A stretch of 64,000 nucleotides of DNA, taken from Sandaracinobacteroides sp039808025 (lineage in GTDB: Bacteria; Pseudomonadota; Alphaproteobacteria; Sphingomonadales; Sphingomonadaceae). The translations under genes were made by a program, and so were the position numbers. Below are positions 1 to 9,496 of the stretch, piece after piece. Below the pieces are notes generated by a model. That model made no database searches. It had not been told where the DNA came from and was given only the letters and a program-made list of their open reading frames with translations. The stretch spans positions 186,001 through 250,000 of the forward strand of contig JBDHSK010000003.1 of NCBI GenBank assembly GCA_039808025.1. The letters run 5' to 3'. Numbering within the stretch: position 1 is the stretch's first letter; every line of letters starts with the position of its first letter.

Positions 1-92
1 GAGCCGTTTGTAAACTCGATTTCAAGCGTTTCACTGTCCGGATCGTAGCCGATCGAAGCAATGTTGCTAGAGGCGACAGGGTCTCGAATCAT
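1..92 (-). CDS. KTSC-domain protein, N-terminal part (cut by window edge)
   Basis: The minus strand opens with an ATG at 92 and reads MIRDPVASSNIASIGYDPDS followed by ETLEIEFTNG before leaving the window. The pattern V-x-SSNI-x-SIGYDP, then LE(I/V)EF-x-(N/S)G, is the typical start of KTSC-domain proteins (Pfam KTSC), small proteins of unknown function. AGGA lies about 6 bases before the ATG. It starts only 8 bases after the herA stop codon, so it is probably the third gene of the SIR2-HerA operon. About half of the usual 65-70 residues are visible. Family is fairly certain; role is unknown. Confidence 0.75.
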   Translation of the reverse strand, partial: MIRDPVASSNIASIGYDPDSETLEIEFTNG

Positions 93-100
93 GGGATTTC

Positions 101-1936
101 CTACTGTTCATCTTCGTTGATGGGTGTCCGTTCAATCGCAACATCTCGTACGACCGCAGTGGTTCGTTGTGCGCGCCATGACGCCACCATGCGGTCATAG
201 CCTTCTGCTACGCGGCGAGTCCGCCAGGCCCTGCTGACTTCGGGGTCTGAACTGCGGGGCAAGCGATCCGCAGGCGGTAGCGACACACGGCAGCGCACGG
301 GTAGTCTCGCGGCTTCACCAGAAATGATGGTCTCGCCAGTCCGCAGTACCGGCAGAAGGTCCATCAGGCCCGATAGATTATCAGGGAGCGCTCCTTTCAC
401 CCGTCCGCGGTCGGCTGGATTGGATAGCCGTAACGCTATTAGGGTTCCGCACTGGGAGAGTATAGTCTCATCGATCTCCGACGGGCGTTGAGAGACCAGC
501 ATGGCACCAACCCCGTATTTGCGGCCTTCCTTTGCGATGCGTTTCACAACGTCCGCAGCGACATTGCCGCTATCGGGACCAACATAACGGTGCGCTTCCT
601 CCATCACGACCAGTAGGGGGCGCAGGATGCCGCCTTCTGTTTTCTCCCGACTCCAGTAGAGGGCTTCGTAAACAATGCGCAGTATCGAGCCGATAAGCCG
701 GACCAAGACACTGCTAGGCACGCCTGAGAGGTCGAGGATGGTGATTGGACGGTCATGGCCGAGCCAGCCGCCCAACAGCGTATCAAGGTCCTGTGCCGTC
801 TGCCCTCCTAGGTCCGGCTCCCAAGGCCCAGGGTGCAAGATGAAGTCGTAGCGCCGATCAAGAAGACGAGAGCGCAGCAAATTAAGTTGTCGGCGGATAC
901 CCTTCGCAGCCTGATTGAGGAACGGCCCAGCAGCTCCCATCGCGTGCGGTGTGTAGCGGGGAGGAGTCAGGGTCGCGGGGTCACCAGCAGCCTCAAGCGC
1001 AGGTTGGTCACGTTGCTGACCTGTGAATGTAGCTGTCTCGAAGTCAATCAGGTCATACCAAAGCTTCTTCAGCGAAAAAGGCACCGGGCTGTCGACAGTG
1101 AGTGACCGGGGGTCGAGCCCCGGAAGCGGGCCAGCGCCAAGTCGGCTTTCTTTCAACTCCTGAATCTTGTCGGTAAACGCGATCAAATGATTATCGCTGA
1201 GCCCACCAGCGACGAAGTCAAGCAACTCTCCAGCTTCCAACGCCCAGTAAGGAACGAATAGAGGCTCTTCGCCGGGCAGTGGCGAAGCGCTGAATGTTTT
1301 GGCGAGATCTCCGAGTGCAGCGGAATATTCCCCATGCACGTCCAAGAGAAGGATGCGTGCGCCACTGGCGCTTACATTTTCGGCAGTTCGCACTACGGAA
1401 CGAAGCAAGCTCGCGACTGTGGTTGACTTGCCTGAGCCTGTTGAACCGACGATGGCGCTGTGCCGCGTGACTAGGGCGTCGAGTGACAAGCGCACGACGA
1501 TATTCTCGGCGCTTGAAAGCGTGCCTATTTCAATCTGATCTTCCTCTGCGCCACCGTAGATGCGCCGAAGATCCTTCTGGGTGACCAAATGCACCGCGTC
1601 ATCGACGTTGGGGTGCTGACTGAGACCGCGCTCAAAGTAATCGCCTGTCGCTTCGCCTGCCAACTCCACACGCATCCAGCGGCCGGTGTCCTGGCCGTCC
1701 ACATCTGCAACAACGACAGGCTGTGGTGCAGCCGCAGCACCGATCTCCGCGACTACGCCATACAGGTCCTGATAGCCCAGAGGGATGCGGACGAAGCTGC
1801 CTACCTGACCGACGCGGTAGGTATGGCCATCGATCATGGCTAGACCAGAGGAAAGGGACTCGGCCAGCCTTACCGTTATTGTCGAGCCCGAAACGGCGCT
1901 TACGTGGCCGAGATAGGTTGGATCTGTCGCAGTCAT
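101..1936 (-). CDS. herA: HerA-family hexameric ATPase/helicase of a SIR2-HerA defence pair
   Basis: A 611-residue HerA/FtsK-superfamily ATPase. The N-terminal part resembles a HAS-barrel (about 1-120). Walker A GSTGSGKST is at about 164-172, and the Walker B stretch LLVVMEEAHRYV is near 440-447, followed by arginine-rich motor motifs. Its ATG overlaps the sir2 stop by 4 bases (ATGA), so the two are translationally coupled. In described SIR2-HerA anti-phage systems the HerA hexamer assembles with SIR2 subunits and controls NAD+ depletion or nuclease activity. That role is inferred here from the pairing. Housekeeping archaeal-type HerA-NurA is unlikely because no NurA is adjacent. Confidence 0.88.
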   Translation of the reverse strand: MTATDPTYLGHVSAVSGSTITVRLAESLSSGLAMIDGHTYRVGQVGSFVRIPLGYQDLYGVVAEIGAAAAPQPVVVADVDGQDTGRWMRVELAGEATGDYFERGLSQHPNVDDAVHLVTQKDLRRIYGGAEEDQIEIGTLSSAENIVVRLSLDALVTRHSAIVGSTGSGKSTTVASLLRSVVRTAENVSASGARILLLDVHGEYSAALGDLAKTFSASPLPGEEPLFVPYWALEAGELLDFVAGGLSDNHLIAFTDKIQELKESRLGAGPLPGLDPRSLTVDSPVPFSLKKLWYDLIDFETATFTGQQRDQPALEAAGDPATLTPPRYTPHAMGAAGPFLNQAAKGIRRQLNLLRSRLLDRRYDFILHPGPWEPDLGGQTAQDLDTLLGGWLGHDRPITILDLSGVPSSVLVRLIGSILRIVYEALYWSREKTEGGILRPLLVVMEEAHRYVGPDSGNVAADVVKRIAKEGRKYGVGAMLVSQRPSEIDETILSQCGTLIALRLSNPADRGRVKGALPDNLSGLMDLLPVLRTGETIISGEAARLPVRCRVSLPPADRLPRSSDPEVSRAWRTRRVAEGYDRMVASWRAQRTTAVVRDVAIERTPINEDEQ

Positions 1937-3168
1937 GCTGACACCGTAGCGGGGTTGGAACCATCAGCCGGAATGGCCGCCTCGGTCGGGCGAGCAAGGT
2001 CGGGCGAGTAGGAAAGCGCGCAAAAGCGGCAAAAGCTCGCAAAGTCACCTAAAAGGAAGGCGTCGTTCCCGCCGCGTTTACCCCAGAAGCTTGAACGAAT
2101 TTCGCCCCAATTTTTGGGCAAGTCGCCCAAACGCCACCGACCTGAAATGCCGCCGATCACAGCTGCGTCGCTCGCGTAGACCGAGAGGTTTGGGTGTTCG
2201 AAGGCGAGCTTACGTGCCGGTTCCTCTTCGTTGAGCGCCTGGAATTGCAATGCGATCACCGCAGCATTGGCATTCATTGCGAGTGCCTCGCCTAGAACTG
2301 CGCAGATGTGTGCGTCACGGAATGAAAAGCCTATCGTCAGAAGCACTGTGTCGGGCGTCAACAGAAACCGTTTCAATCGCTCGAACAGCGCAGCATAGGG
2401 TTGCTTCTGCGTCAGGTCGTATTTGAGATGGTCTGGGTAGACGAGTTCGGTCGAGTCCGCACCGCCGCAGCGTACGACCGCGCCGTTGTCGCTTTTCCAA
2501 CCCAGAGATCCATGCAGCTTCCAAACGCGGGACCAGCGCGGTGGCAAGTCATTCCCCGCCACCGTGACCGGGTCAAAGAAAGGTGCGTGCCCGCCGGTGA
2601 AGCCATCGAAATACGGTGCTTTTGCTTGCTCGAACGCGGTTTCAATCAACAGGTCATAGTTGGTGGTGAATATCTCGACCGAGTGTGTTCGCTGCGTCCC
2701 ACTGACCCAAGAGACGAGTTCGTGATACGGCGTTCTTCCTTCGGGCAGCTTTGCTCCGACGATTCCGCCGATCGCTTCACAGATCGTCTTTCCAAGTGCA
2801 GCATAGCCTGCACCGTCAAGGCCATGCACAGCTGTGTCTCCAAGCGCGGTCTGGAGCAGACGAACTTTGGACAATATGGTCTCAATATTGCCACCGTCCG
2901 GCAGGGATTTTCGAATTTCGGCGGCCGCGGTCGCTGCCGTACCGCTTAACTTTTGCAATGCCTGGTTAGTCAAATCGTTTACGCCGGGGATCAGCGCCTG
3001 ACCATTCGGATCAAGCTTACCACTAGCGTCGACGCGCACAGAAAGAGGGCCACCTGCGCCGATCAAAATGCCAATGCGCTTGCGTCCCTGCGACAGGATC
3101 TGACGGAGATCGGCCATGAAGCGATCCGGATTATGTACGGTATGCAATTGGCCCATCCTTCTATTCAA
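1933..3168 (-). CDS. SIR2-family NADase-like defence protein
   Basis: A 411-residue SIR2-fold protein. The Rossmann motif GILIGAGGPLS is at about 33-43, TTNYD near 168-172, the catalytic-type His in LHGSLGW near 218-223, and GFSFRDAH near 281-288. The last two are typical of SIR2_2/SIR2-like immune effectors rather than deacetylases. It is the first gene of the sir2-herA-KTSC unit. Two starts are possible, Met1 (3168) or Met5 (3156). NAD+ hydrolysis on phage sensing is the known activity of related proteins and is inferred here. The 71 bases upstream separate it from the AddA-like gene on the same strand. Confidence 0.88.
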   Translation of the reverse strand: MNRRMGQLHTVHNPDRFMADLRQILSQGRKRIGILIGAGGPLSVRVDASGKLDPNGQALIPGVNDLTNQALQKLSGTAATAAAEIRKSLPDGGNIETILSKVRLLQTALGDTAVHGLDGAGYAALGKTICEAIGGIVGAKLPEGRTPYHELVSWVSGTQRTHSVEIFTTNYDLLIETAFEQAKAPYFDGFTGGHAPFFDPVTVAGNDLPPRWSRVWKLHGSLGWKSDNGAVVRCGGADSTELVYPDHLKYDLTQKQPYAALFERLKRFLLTPDTVLLTIGFSFRDAHICAVLGEALAMNANAAVIALQFQALNEEEPARKLAFEHPNLSVYASDAAVIGGISGRWRLGDLPKNWGEIRSSFWGKRGGNDAFLLGDFASFCRFCALSYSPDLARPTEAAIPADGSNPATVSA

Positions 3169-3239
3169 ATAATTGGCGATCAGACTATCTGGTGTTGATC
3201 ATTACTTGGAGTATTAGCCTCACGGCCTCTGTGACTCTT

Positions 3240-6200
3240 TTACACACGCAGAACGGGAACGACAGCGCCAGATGTCATGAGCACGATCAGTCCGCGCTCG
3301 GCTCCAGTCATGTCTAGATAAGCCCGCACCTGAGCGCGATAATGATCGAGCGTTTCCGGCATCGGCGTCACATCGCTCTTCCAGTCCACGACGACGGCGG
3401 GTCGACCCTCGGCCGTCAGGGTCAGGGCATCGGCGATTCCTACAGTTGCGGTTTCCACGCCGTCGGCTGCATGTGCGGAATAGACAGGAAATTCGGCCAG
3501 AAGATCGGGCCGTAGAGCTGCGATCTCGGGCAGCGCCAGGGTCCGGGCCACACAGGTCGCCAGCTCCTGCGCCGACAGTCCCGTTGCCGGATCGGCGACC
3601 GGGGATTGGCCGAGGGCGCGGATGAGGTGGCCAGCCCGTTCGGCCAGGGCAACTTCCGCTTCCGGGGTTTCGCCGGTCAGCACCTCTTCCATCAGTTTAT
3701 GCAGGATAAGCCCGCGCTCGCGGCCGCCCTGCACGAGGGCGGCGGCTTCGAGCTCGGGCAGCTCGTCGTCGGCCGCCCCCGTCCAGAGCGCGACTTCCTC
3801 CTCTCGCAGCACGGTCCCGGTGGCGTCCTCGTCGCGGCTGGGGGCGAGCCAGGTCAGTCGGGTCTGTGCGGCGGCGATGCTTTCGGCTTCGGCGGCGAAG
3901 CTCGCCCGCGTCTGGCTGTTGCCCGCGCCGGCGCTGCTCGGCGTGAGGTCGGCCGGCAGATGGGAGAGGTCGATGCCCGGCAGATCGGCGAGCGACAGAT
4001 CGACGAGACCGATCCATGCGGATTTGGCGGGCGTGGTGTCGAGTCGGGGCAATACCAGCAGTTCGCGCGCGCGGGTGGCCGCAACATACCAGAGCCGGAC
4101 GCGCTCGCGGTCCAGCTCGTTCTTTTCGGCCTCGCGCGCGGCTTCGTAACCCTCGGGTTGCACGCCAAGGACCGGGCAATAGAAGGTTTCGGTCTGCCGA
4201 TCGATGACCGCGCTCTCGGGCGCCATGACGCCGGTCATGGTGTTGACCGGAATGACGATCGGCCATTCGAGCCCCTTGGCCGCGTGCATGGTGAAGAGCG
4301 CGACCGCCTCCTCCTGCGCGTCCGGTCGGCCCTCGACGGCGCGCGCCTCGTCCGACCAGGCAGCCGTCATGGCTTCTGCGAAGGCACGCAGGCCGCGCAC
4401 GGCATAGCCGGTCGACAGGCTGAGATAGAGATCAACATTGGCGAGCGCTCGCTCGGCCTGGCCGCGATGGCGCTCAAAGAGAAGCGGGCGGACGCGCATG
4501 ACATCCACTGCCTGCGACAGCAGTTCGTGCGGCGTCGTGCTGTTGCCACGCCGGGAGAGCGATTGCAGCCGCTCGATGACCTCGCGGGCGAGCGGATGGG
4601 CGATCACGGCGGGGTCGATGCTGAGATCCAGACGCGGAATCCGATCCGGCTGTTCTTCCGAGCGCGGCAGGCTCCAGATGATGTCCAGCAACTCTTCTTC
4701 GCTCAGGCCGACCAGAGGTCCGCGCAGCAACGCGCCGAGCGCCAGGGTGTCGCGGCGATCGGCCAGGGCGCGGGTCAACGCGATCAGGTCCTGGATTTCC
4801 TGGCGGCGGAACAGACCCTTGCCGGCCTGGGTCGCCACGGGGATGCCGCGGCGCTCCAGGGCTTCCTCGTAGCGCCACAGTTCCGCGCCGGTGGGCGCCA
4901 GCAGCGCGATGTCGCCTGGCAGACAAGGCCGCTTGGCGCCGCTGCGACGGTCAACGATCGGATGGCTTTCGATCAGCCGGGCGCACAGCTCGGCGATGGC
5001 GTCGGCTTCGGCGTCCCGCTGTTGCTCGGCGCTGGCCTTGCCGTTTTCATCAGCTACGGCGATGTCGAGGGCCGCCACGAAGACTCCGCCGCGATCATCA
5101 TGGAATGGGTCCAGTGCGGTGAAACCCGGCTGTCCATCGGCCGAGAGCACGGCCTCGAAGCGCTCGTTGACGAAAGTCAGGATCGAGGCGCAGGAGCGGA
5201 AATTGGTCGAGATCGACAGCAGGCTGTCGGGGGCCTGGGCGCGAAAGGCGTCGCGCGCCTGGACATAGGCGCCAACGTCGGCGCCGCGAAAGCGATAGAT
5301 CGCCTGCTTGGGATCGCCGACCAGGAACAGCGCGCCAGGCCGGATGTGAAAGCCCGTCCAGTCATTGGCGTCGTCGACGGGCTCACCGCACAGACGCCAG
5401 AATATCTCGGTCTGCAAGGGATCGGTGTCCTGGAACTCGTCGACGAGGACATGGGCGAAACGCTGCCCGAGTGCGCGACGAACAGCATCATGGTCGCGCA
5501 GCAGATCGCGGGCGGCGAAGATGAGGTCGTCGAAGTCCAGTTGGGCGCTGGCCCGTTTGTGATCACGGTAGCGTTGCAGGATCGGACGAGCCTCCTCGAT
5601 CAGCGCCGCCAGAGCGTGGCCGGCGGTGGCCTGCATGAGCGCCCCCCAGGCATTGCAGGAGGTGGTGTAATGCGCTTCGGCCGCGTCGTGCAGCCGATCG
5701 CCGTCGGCCTTGGAGAGGCCCGCTTGTTTGGCTGCTGTCGCCCATTTGCCCTTCTTGCGGTAGGAAGCGAACGCGCCAGCCTTGGTGCAAAGGTCAGGAT
5801 GGGGCCGCGAGGTCAGGAGCCGGACGAGGCCGGCGGGCGTCGCGGAATCAGGCGCGTTCGCAAGGGCCGTCGCCATTTCGGCCAGACGCTTCACGATCGT
5901 CACCGTTTCCGGTTCAGCCGCCGCCGTGCCGTTCATGAAGTCCGCAAAATCGGCCGTCGCTTGCCGGAACGCTGTCATGTGGCCGTCAAGGGGAGAGATT
6001 GGCGGGGCTTGGAGCGTGCGGCGGCGACGCAGATTCTCGGCGATCTTGTGGATGAGCGCCACGGTCTCGCCGGGGCTGTGCAGCACCATTTCGGCCAGGA
6101 GGCCGCCCTGGCCGCCGGACAGACGCTCGCGCAGCCAGCCATCGACGATCTCGAGGAAGGTGAGGTCGGCCTGGTTGCGATCCATGACGCCCGCGCCGGG

Positions 6201-6614
6201 GTCAATGTCGGCCTCCGCCGGATAGGGCTTGATCAGGCGTTGGCAAAAGCCGTGGATGGTCGAGCAGGTGATTTCGTCAATCGCGGCGCTGGCGGCGGCG
6301 AGATTGGTCAAATGAGTCTCCGACAGCCCATCGGGCAGCGCCACCCGCAGTTCGGTCGCGATCTTGCCGGCCGAGAGGTCGGCGACGAACTCGCGGACAC
6401 GGGACAACAGCTCGCTCGCGGCAAGCTCGGTGAAGGTGACGGCGGCGATGGAACGCGGCGCGACGCCTTGCGCCAGCATGGCGGCGATGCGGCCGGCCAT
6501 GACAGCGGTTTTGCCCGAACCGGCGCCGGCCTCGACCAGGATCGAGCGGTCGTGCAGGCTGATGGCATCGCGGCGGGCACCGTCATCCTTCAGCATGTTG
6601 GATACGTTGCTCAT
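3240..6614 (-). CDS. AddA-like UvrD/Rep superfamily helicase with C-terminal PD-(D/E)XK nuclease
   Basis: A protein of about 1124 residues with a complete SF1A helicase. Walker A AGAGSGKT is at 29-36, Walker B LVDEFQDTD near 390, then VGDPKQAIYRFRGAD, TMHAAKGLEWP and YVAATRARELL. The C-terminal nuclease motif is VVVDWKSD near 1078. An in-frame extension to 6683 exists, but the start is taken at the ATG at 6614 (or 6617). There GGAGG stands at good distance and the ATG overlaps the upstream stop. It forms a coupled pair with the AddB-like gene. It could act as a dsDNA end-resecting recombinase complex or as a dedicated anti-phage helicase-nuclease; its place in a defence island favours the latter. 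Confidence 0.85.
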   Translation of the reverse strand: MSNVSNMLKDDGARRDAISLHDRSILVEAGAGSGKTAVMAGRIAAMLAQGVAPRSIAAVTFTELAASELLSRVREFVADLSAGKIATELRVALPDGLSETHLTNLAAASAAIDEITCSTIHGFCQRLIKPYPAEADIDPGAGVMDRNQADLTFLEIVDGWLRERLSGGQGGLLAEMVLHSPGETVALIHKIAENLRRRRTLQAPPISPLDGHMTAFRQATADFADFMNGTAAAEPETVTIVKRLAEMATALANAPDSATPAGLVRLLTSRPHPDLCTKAGAFASYRKKGKWATAAKQAGLSKADGDRLHDAAEAHYTTSCNAWGALMQATAGHALAALIEEARPILQRYRDHKRASAQLDFDDLIFAARDLLRDHDAVRRALGQRFAHVLVDEFQDTDPLQTEIFWRLCGEPVDDANDWTGFHIRPGALFLVGDPKQAIYRFRGADVGAYVQARDAFRAQAPDSLLSISTNFRSCASILTFVNERFEAVLSADGQPGFTALDPFHDDRGGVFVAALDIAVADENGKASAEQQRDAEADAIAELCARLIESHPIVDRRSGAKRPCLPGDIALLAPTGAELWRYEEALERRGIPVATQAGKGLFRRQEIQDLIALTRALADRRDTLALGALLRGPLVGLSEEELLDIIWSLPRSEEQPDRIPRLDLSIDPAVIAHPLAREVIERLQSLSRRGNSTTPHELLSQAVDVMRVRPLLFERHRGQAERALANVDLYLSLSTGYAVRGLRAFAEAMTAAWSDEARAVEGRPDAQEEAVALFTMHAAKGLEWPIVIPVNTMTGVMAPESAVIDRQTETFYCPVLGVQPEGYEAAREAEKNELDRERVRLWYVAATRARELLVLPRLDTTPAKSAWIGLVDLSLADLPGIDLSHLPADLTPSSAGAGNSQTRASFAAEAESIAAAQTRLTWLAPSRDEDATGTVLREEEVALWTGAADDELPELEAAALVQGGRERGLILHKLMEEVLTGETPEAEVALAERAGHLIRALGQSPVADPATGLSAQELATCVARTLALPEIAALRPDLLAEFPVYSAHAADGVETATVGIADALTLTAEGRPAVVVDWKSDVTPMPETLDHYRAQVRAYLDMTGAERGLIVLMTSGAVVPVLRV

Positions 6615-9268
6615 CATTCCGCCTCCCAGACCTGAGCGACTTCGCCCAGCCGCTCCGTCGCGGCCGGCATCTTGCGTTTGCAATAGGTGGCGCCGGCATT
6701 GGCCGGCAGGGCGAAGGCGAGATCGTCGTAGTCGCCGCCCGTATCGGGACCAGGCAGGGCTGCGCCGCCGGCGAGACTGGTTCTCGCGGCGCGCAGATAG
6801 CCGGTGATCTCGGTGAGCACAGCCTCGGGATCGTCGAGCTGGAGATCGACCGGCTCGCGCGGATAGAGCAGTGAGGCGCTGATGGCGACGTCGTCGCCGA
6901 GGAGCGCCTTCACCGCGAACGCGTAGAGGCAGCGCTGAAGCTCGCGTCCGCCGTTCAGGCGGATGTCGCTGCGCGGCGGCCGGCCCGTCTTGTAATCACG
7001 GACGAGGGCGCGCTTGCCGTCGCCCGAGATGTCGAGTCGGTCGATATAGCCGGCGATGTTGAAGCCGGTGTCAGGAATCGTGACCGGCAGGCTCACATCC
7101 CAGGGTACGTCAGCGTTGGTCTTCGGCTCCGAGCCGCCGAAGGGCACCTCGCCATAAGCGCGCGCGCCGGGCAGTGCATCGTCGCCATAGATGAGGGCGC
7201 GGCCTGCCAGCACGCGGGCATCATCGAGGGTGCGCCCCCAGATGACGGCCGGTGGAACCGGACGTTCGCTTTCCCAGTCGGTGGCGACGGCTTGGGCCGC
7301 CCGGCCCACAGCCGCCTCGATGGCTTCAGTGGCGGCGCTGGCCAGCCCGCCTGCGGCTTCGAGATCGCGCAGGGCTCGGTCGAGTACCATGTGGACAAGA
7401 TCGCCGATTCCCAGCGCATCGAGCACGAGGGGTTCGGCGCTGCTCTGCGGCTCGCGCCACCCGAACCCGTAGACCCACACGAAACTGAGCGGATTGCGTA
7501 GCAGGCGGCGCAGTGAGCTGGCCGACTGGGTGCGGCCAAGAATGGCGAGCATGAGCGGATGATCCGCGCGTACCAGCCCGTCATGGGCGGTAATTTCCGC
7601 CTGCCGCCAGTCGCGCCAGCAGCCGATCGCGCTAGTCGCCTGTGGATCGGCGGCGAACTCCTGGGGCCGCGCCATCAGCCGGTCGCTCTCGCTGAAGGCG
7701 TGGGCCGGAGTCGCGTTGCGGCGCAGATAGGTTTCGTCCCCGTGCCCGGCGAGGAGGGGACTGCGTCCGAGGAGACGGCCATCGCTGTCGCGCCGGGCGC
7801 GCGAGAGAACGACGGCATCGCCTGTGGTGGCGAGGATGGTCTCGAAGTCGCGGCGGTCGGCGAGGTTCACCGGCAGGGGATCGAGAATCGGTGTCGGAAT
7901 GATGTGATCCGGGATCAGCCGGTCCTCGGCGATGCCGCGCGGCCAACGCGAGGAGTTGAGCCCGAGGAGGCGCACGAAGCGCCGGGGCGAGGCCGCGAGC
8001 GCGCTCGCCGGCATCCAGGCGACACAGGCGCACGCCTCTAGGCCGTCATCCTGTTTCATGGTCTCCAGCGTCGCGTCGACCGAGGCGGCGGGGCCGGCGA
8101 GCAGCGCCTTGCGCCAGATCGCAAGCGCGCGGTCCTTGAGGAAGGTCTCGCCGATTTCGCTGGCAGCTTCGGGGCCTTTTGCCAGCATCTCGATCGCCGC
8201 GCGTAGCGCCGGAGTGTGATCGGCGGCATCAGGCCAGTCTTCCGGCGCCAGCCGGGCAAACAGGCGGTTCCAGGCGGCCAGCGTCGAAAGGGGCGCATCG
8301 GTCGGCAAAACCCGCAGCCAGCCTTCAGGCAGAGCCTGGAATGCCCCACCGTCGCGGCAGAGTGTCGCCAGGCGCCGAAGACGCGATTGCGACAGGCCGC
8401 GCACGACGATGTCGGCCAGCGCAGCTGCCGCCTGTCCCTCGCGAGTGGTGACGGTGCGGACGCCGTGGACGAAGTGAAGGTCGATATTAGCGTCGGCGCG
8501 CAGGGCCAGGAAATGATCGTCATAGTCGGCGGGCGAGGCGGTCGCGATAGCGATCTTTGAGGCCGAGACGCCCGAGGCGAGCAGGTGTCGCGCCCAGCGC
8601 ATCGCCTCGATAGCCTCGTGATAGGCCGTCGCCGCGCTGACGGCGCCGACCTCCGGCGCTTGCCCCGGTGTGCGCACGATCGCGACGCCTGTGCCGTCGA
8701 GCCATGCGGGAACACTCCTTGGGCCGGCGGCCCACCGCACGGGGATGTAGGCCGTGAGGGCCTGAAGTAGCGGCCGCCAGCACGGCGAAAGCTCGGTAAG
8801 GTCGGCGATCTCCATGGGGCCAAGCACGGCGGTGGCATGATTGATGCGGGCGGTCGCAGTCGCGACGATGTCGACAGGACGCATCATGCCAGCCGGAAGC
8901 CGCTCGATGACCGCCGCTTCCAGGCGCGCGATGGCGGCAAGGCGCGGATGGTCGGCCGCGCGCATGGCCAGATCGACACCCGCGCGCCAGGCTTTGTGCA
9001 GCGTGTCGACGGCTGCGTCGATCATGCCAGGAAGATCCTTGATGCTCTCCAGCTCGCCCATCGGCGTCGCCGGCAGGGCCGCCTGGATCGCCGTGCGCAA
9101 GCTTTCGTCGTCTATGGGACGGACGAAGCCGCCGGCCAGTCGCACGGCGGCTTGCTCGAAGGACATGATCTGAAGGCCTTGGCGCTTCTCCCGTCCAGCC
9201 GCCAGACGGGCCTCCCGCATGGCGAGGCGGCCATGAACGACCAGGGTGGATCGATGTGCGATGGTCAT
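6614..9268 (-). CDS. AddB-like PD-(D/E)XK nuclease-family protein
   Basis: An 884-residue protein with a C-terminal RecB/Cas4-type nuclease: GYIDRLDI near 741, then VRDYKTG near 758 and a conserved Q in ELQRCLYAF. The N-terminal two-thirds look like a degenerate helicase scaffold without a convincing Walker A, as in AddB partners. I see only one Cys (YCKRK) near the end where AddB normally has a C-x2-C-x5-C cluster, so the Fe-S staple is probably missing. AAGGAGAG precedes the ATG at 9268. The gene runs divergently from the WYL regulator and shares its 228-base intergenic region. Confidence 0.78.
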   Translation of the reverse strand: MTIAHRSTLVVHGRLAMREARLAAGREKRQGLQIMSFEQAAVRLAGGFVRPIDDESLRTAIQAALPATPMGELESIKDLPGMIDAAVDTLHKAWRAGVDLAMRAADHPRLAAIARLEAAVIERLPAGMMRPVDIVATATARINHATAVLGPMEIADLTELSPCWRPLLQALTAYIPVRWAAGPRSVPAWLDGTGVAIVRTPGQAPEVGAVSAATAYHEAIEAMRWARHLLASGVSASKIAIATASPADYDDHFLALRADANIDLHFVHGVRTVTTREGQAAAALADIVVRGLSQSRLRRLATLCRDGGAFQALPEGWLRVLPTDAPLSTLAAWNRLFARLAPEDWPDAADHTPALRAAIEMLAKGPEAASEIGETFLKDRALAIWRKALLAGPAASVDATLETMKQDDGLEACACVAWMPASALAASPRRFVRLLGLNSSRWPRGIAEDRLIPDHIIPTPILDPLPVNLADRRDFETILATTGDAVVLSRARRDSDGRLLGRSPLLAGHGDETYLRRNATPAHAFSESDRLMARPQEFAADPQATSAIGCWRDWRQAEITAHDGLVRADHPLMLAILGRTQSASSLRRLLRNPLSFVWVYGFGWREPQSSAEPLVLDALGIGDLVHMVLDRALRDLEAAGGLASAATEAIEAAVGRAAQAVATDWESERPVPPAVIWGRTLDDARVLAGRALIYGDDALPGARAYGEVPFGGSEPKTNADVPWDVSLPVTIPDTGFNIAGYIDRLDISGDGKRALVRDYKTGRPPRSDIRLNGGRELQRCLYAFAVKALLGDDVAISASLLYPREPVDLQLDDPEAVLTEITGYLRAARTSLAGGAALPGPDTGGDYDDLAFALPANAGATYCKRKMPAATERLGEVAQVWEAE

Positions 9269-9405
9269 GGACGCTCTCCTTCCGGGCGCTGCTTAGGCTT
9301 GCGGCGCCGCGCCAGCGGCGGTGACCGCCGTCCGCGTGCCGCTGATTTGAGGTTCCGGCCGGCGCGATTGCGCATCCTGCCCCTCCGAGTGCATCTGATT
9401 ATCCA

Positions 9406-9435
9406 TTGACGAAACCCCGCAGTGTGAATAATAAT
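9406..9435 (+). promoter_or_regulatory. Predicted sigma70-type promoter of the WYL/DUF499 operon
   Basis: TTGACG at 9406-9411 is followed after 18 bases by AATAAT at 9430-9435. These match the -35 and -10 consensus well, and the expected start point is near 9442. It lies about 60 bases ahead of the WYL regulator ATG. Confidence 0.6.
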
Positions 9436-9442
9436 TACACGG

Positions 9443-9466
9443 ACTAGATCGGATTGTCCATCTAGT
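9443..9466. promoter_or_regulatory. Perfect inverted repeat, likely WYL-regulator operator
   Basis: ACTAGAT at 9443-9449 and ATCTAGT at 9460-9466 are perfect 7-base arms around a 10-base spacer. They sit exactly where transcription from the upstream promoter should begin. WYL/BrxR-type regulators of BREX and related islands bind inverted repeats in front of their own operons, so this is a natural repression site. It could also affect the divergent AddB-like gene. Confidence 0.55.
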
Positions 9467-9496
9467 TTTTATGCTCATCTACACAAGGCTGAGGCA

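Noticed and set aside
3606..6635. 1009-codon plus-strand open frame opposite the AddA-like gene
   Set aside because: Gly/Arg/Ala/Gln-rich with no motif, antisense to a protein with full helicase motifs; an artefact of high third-position GC.
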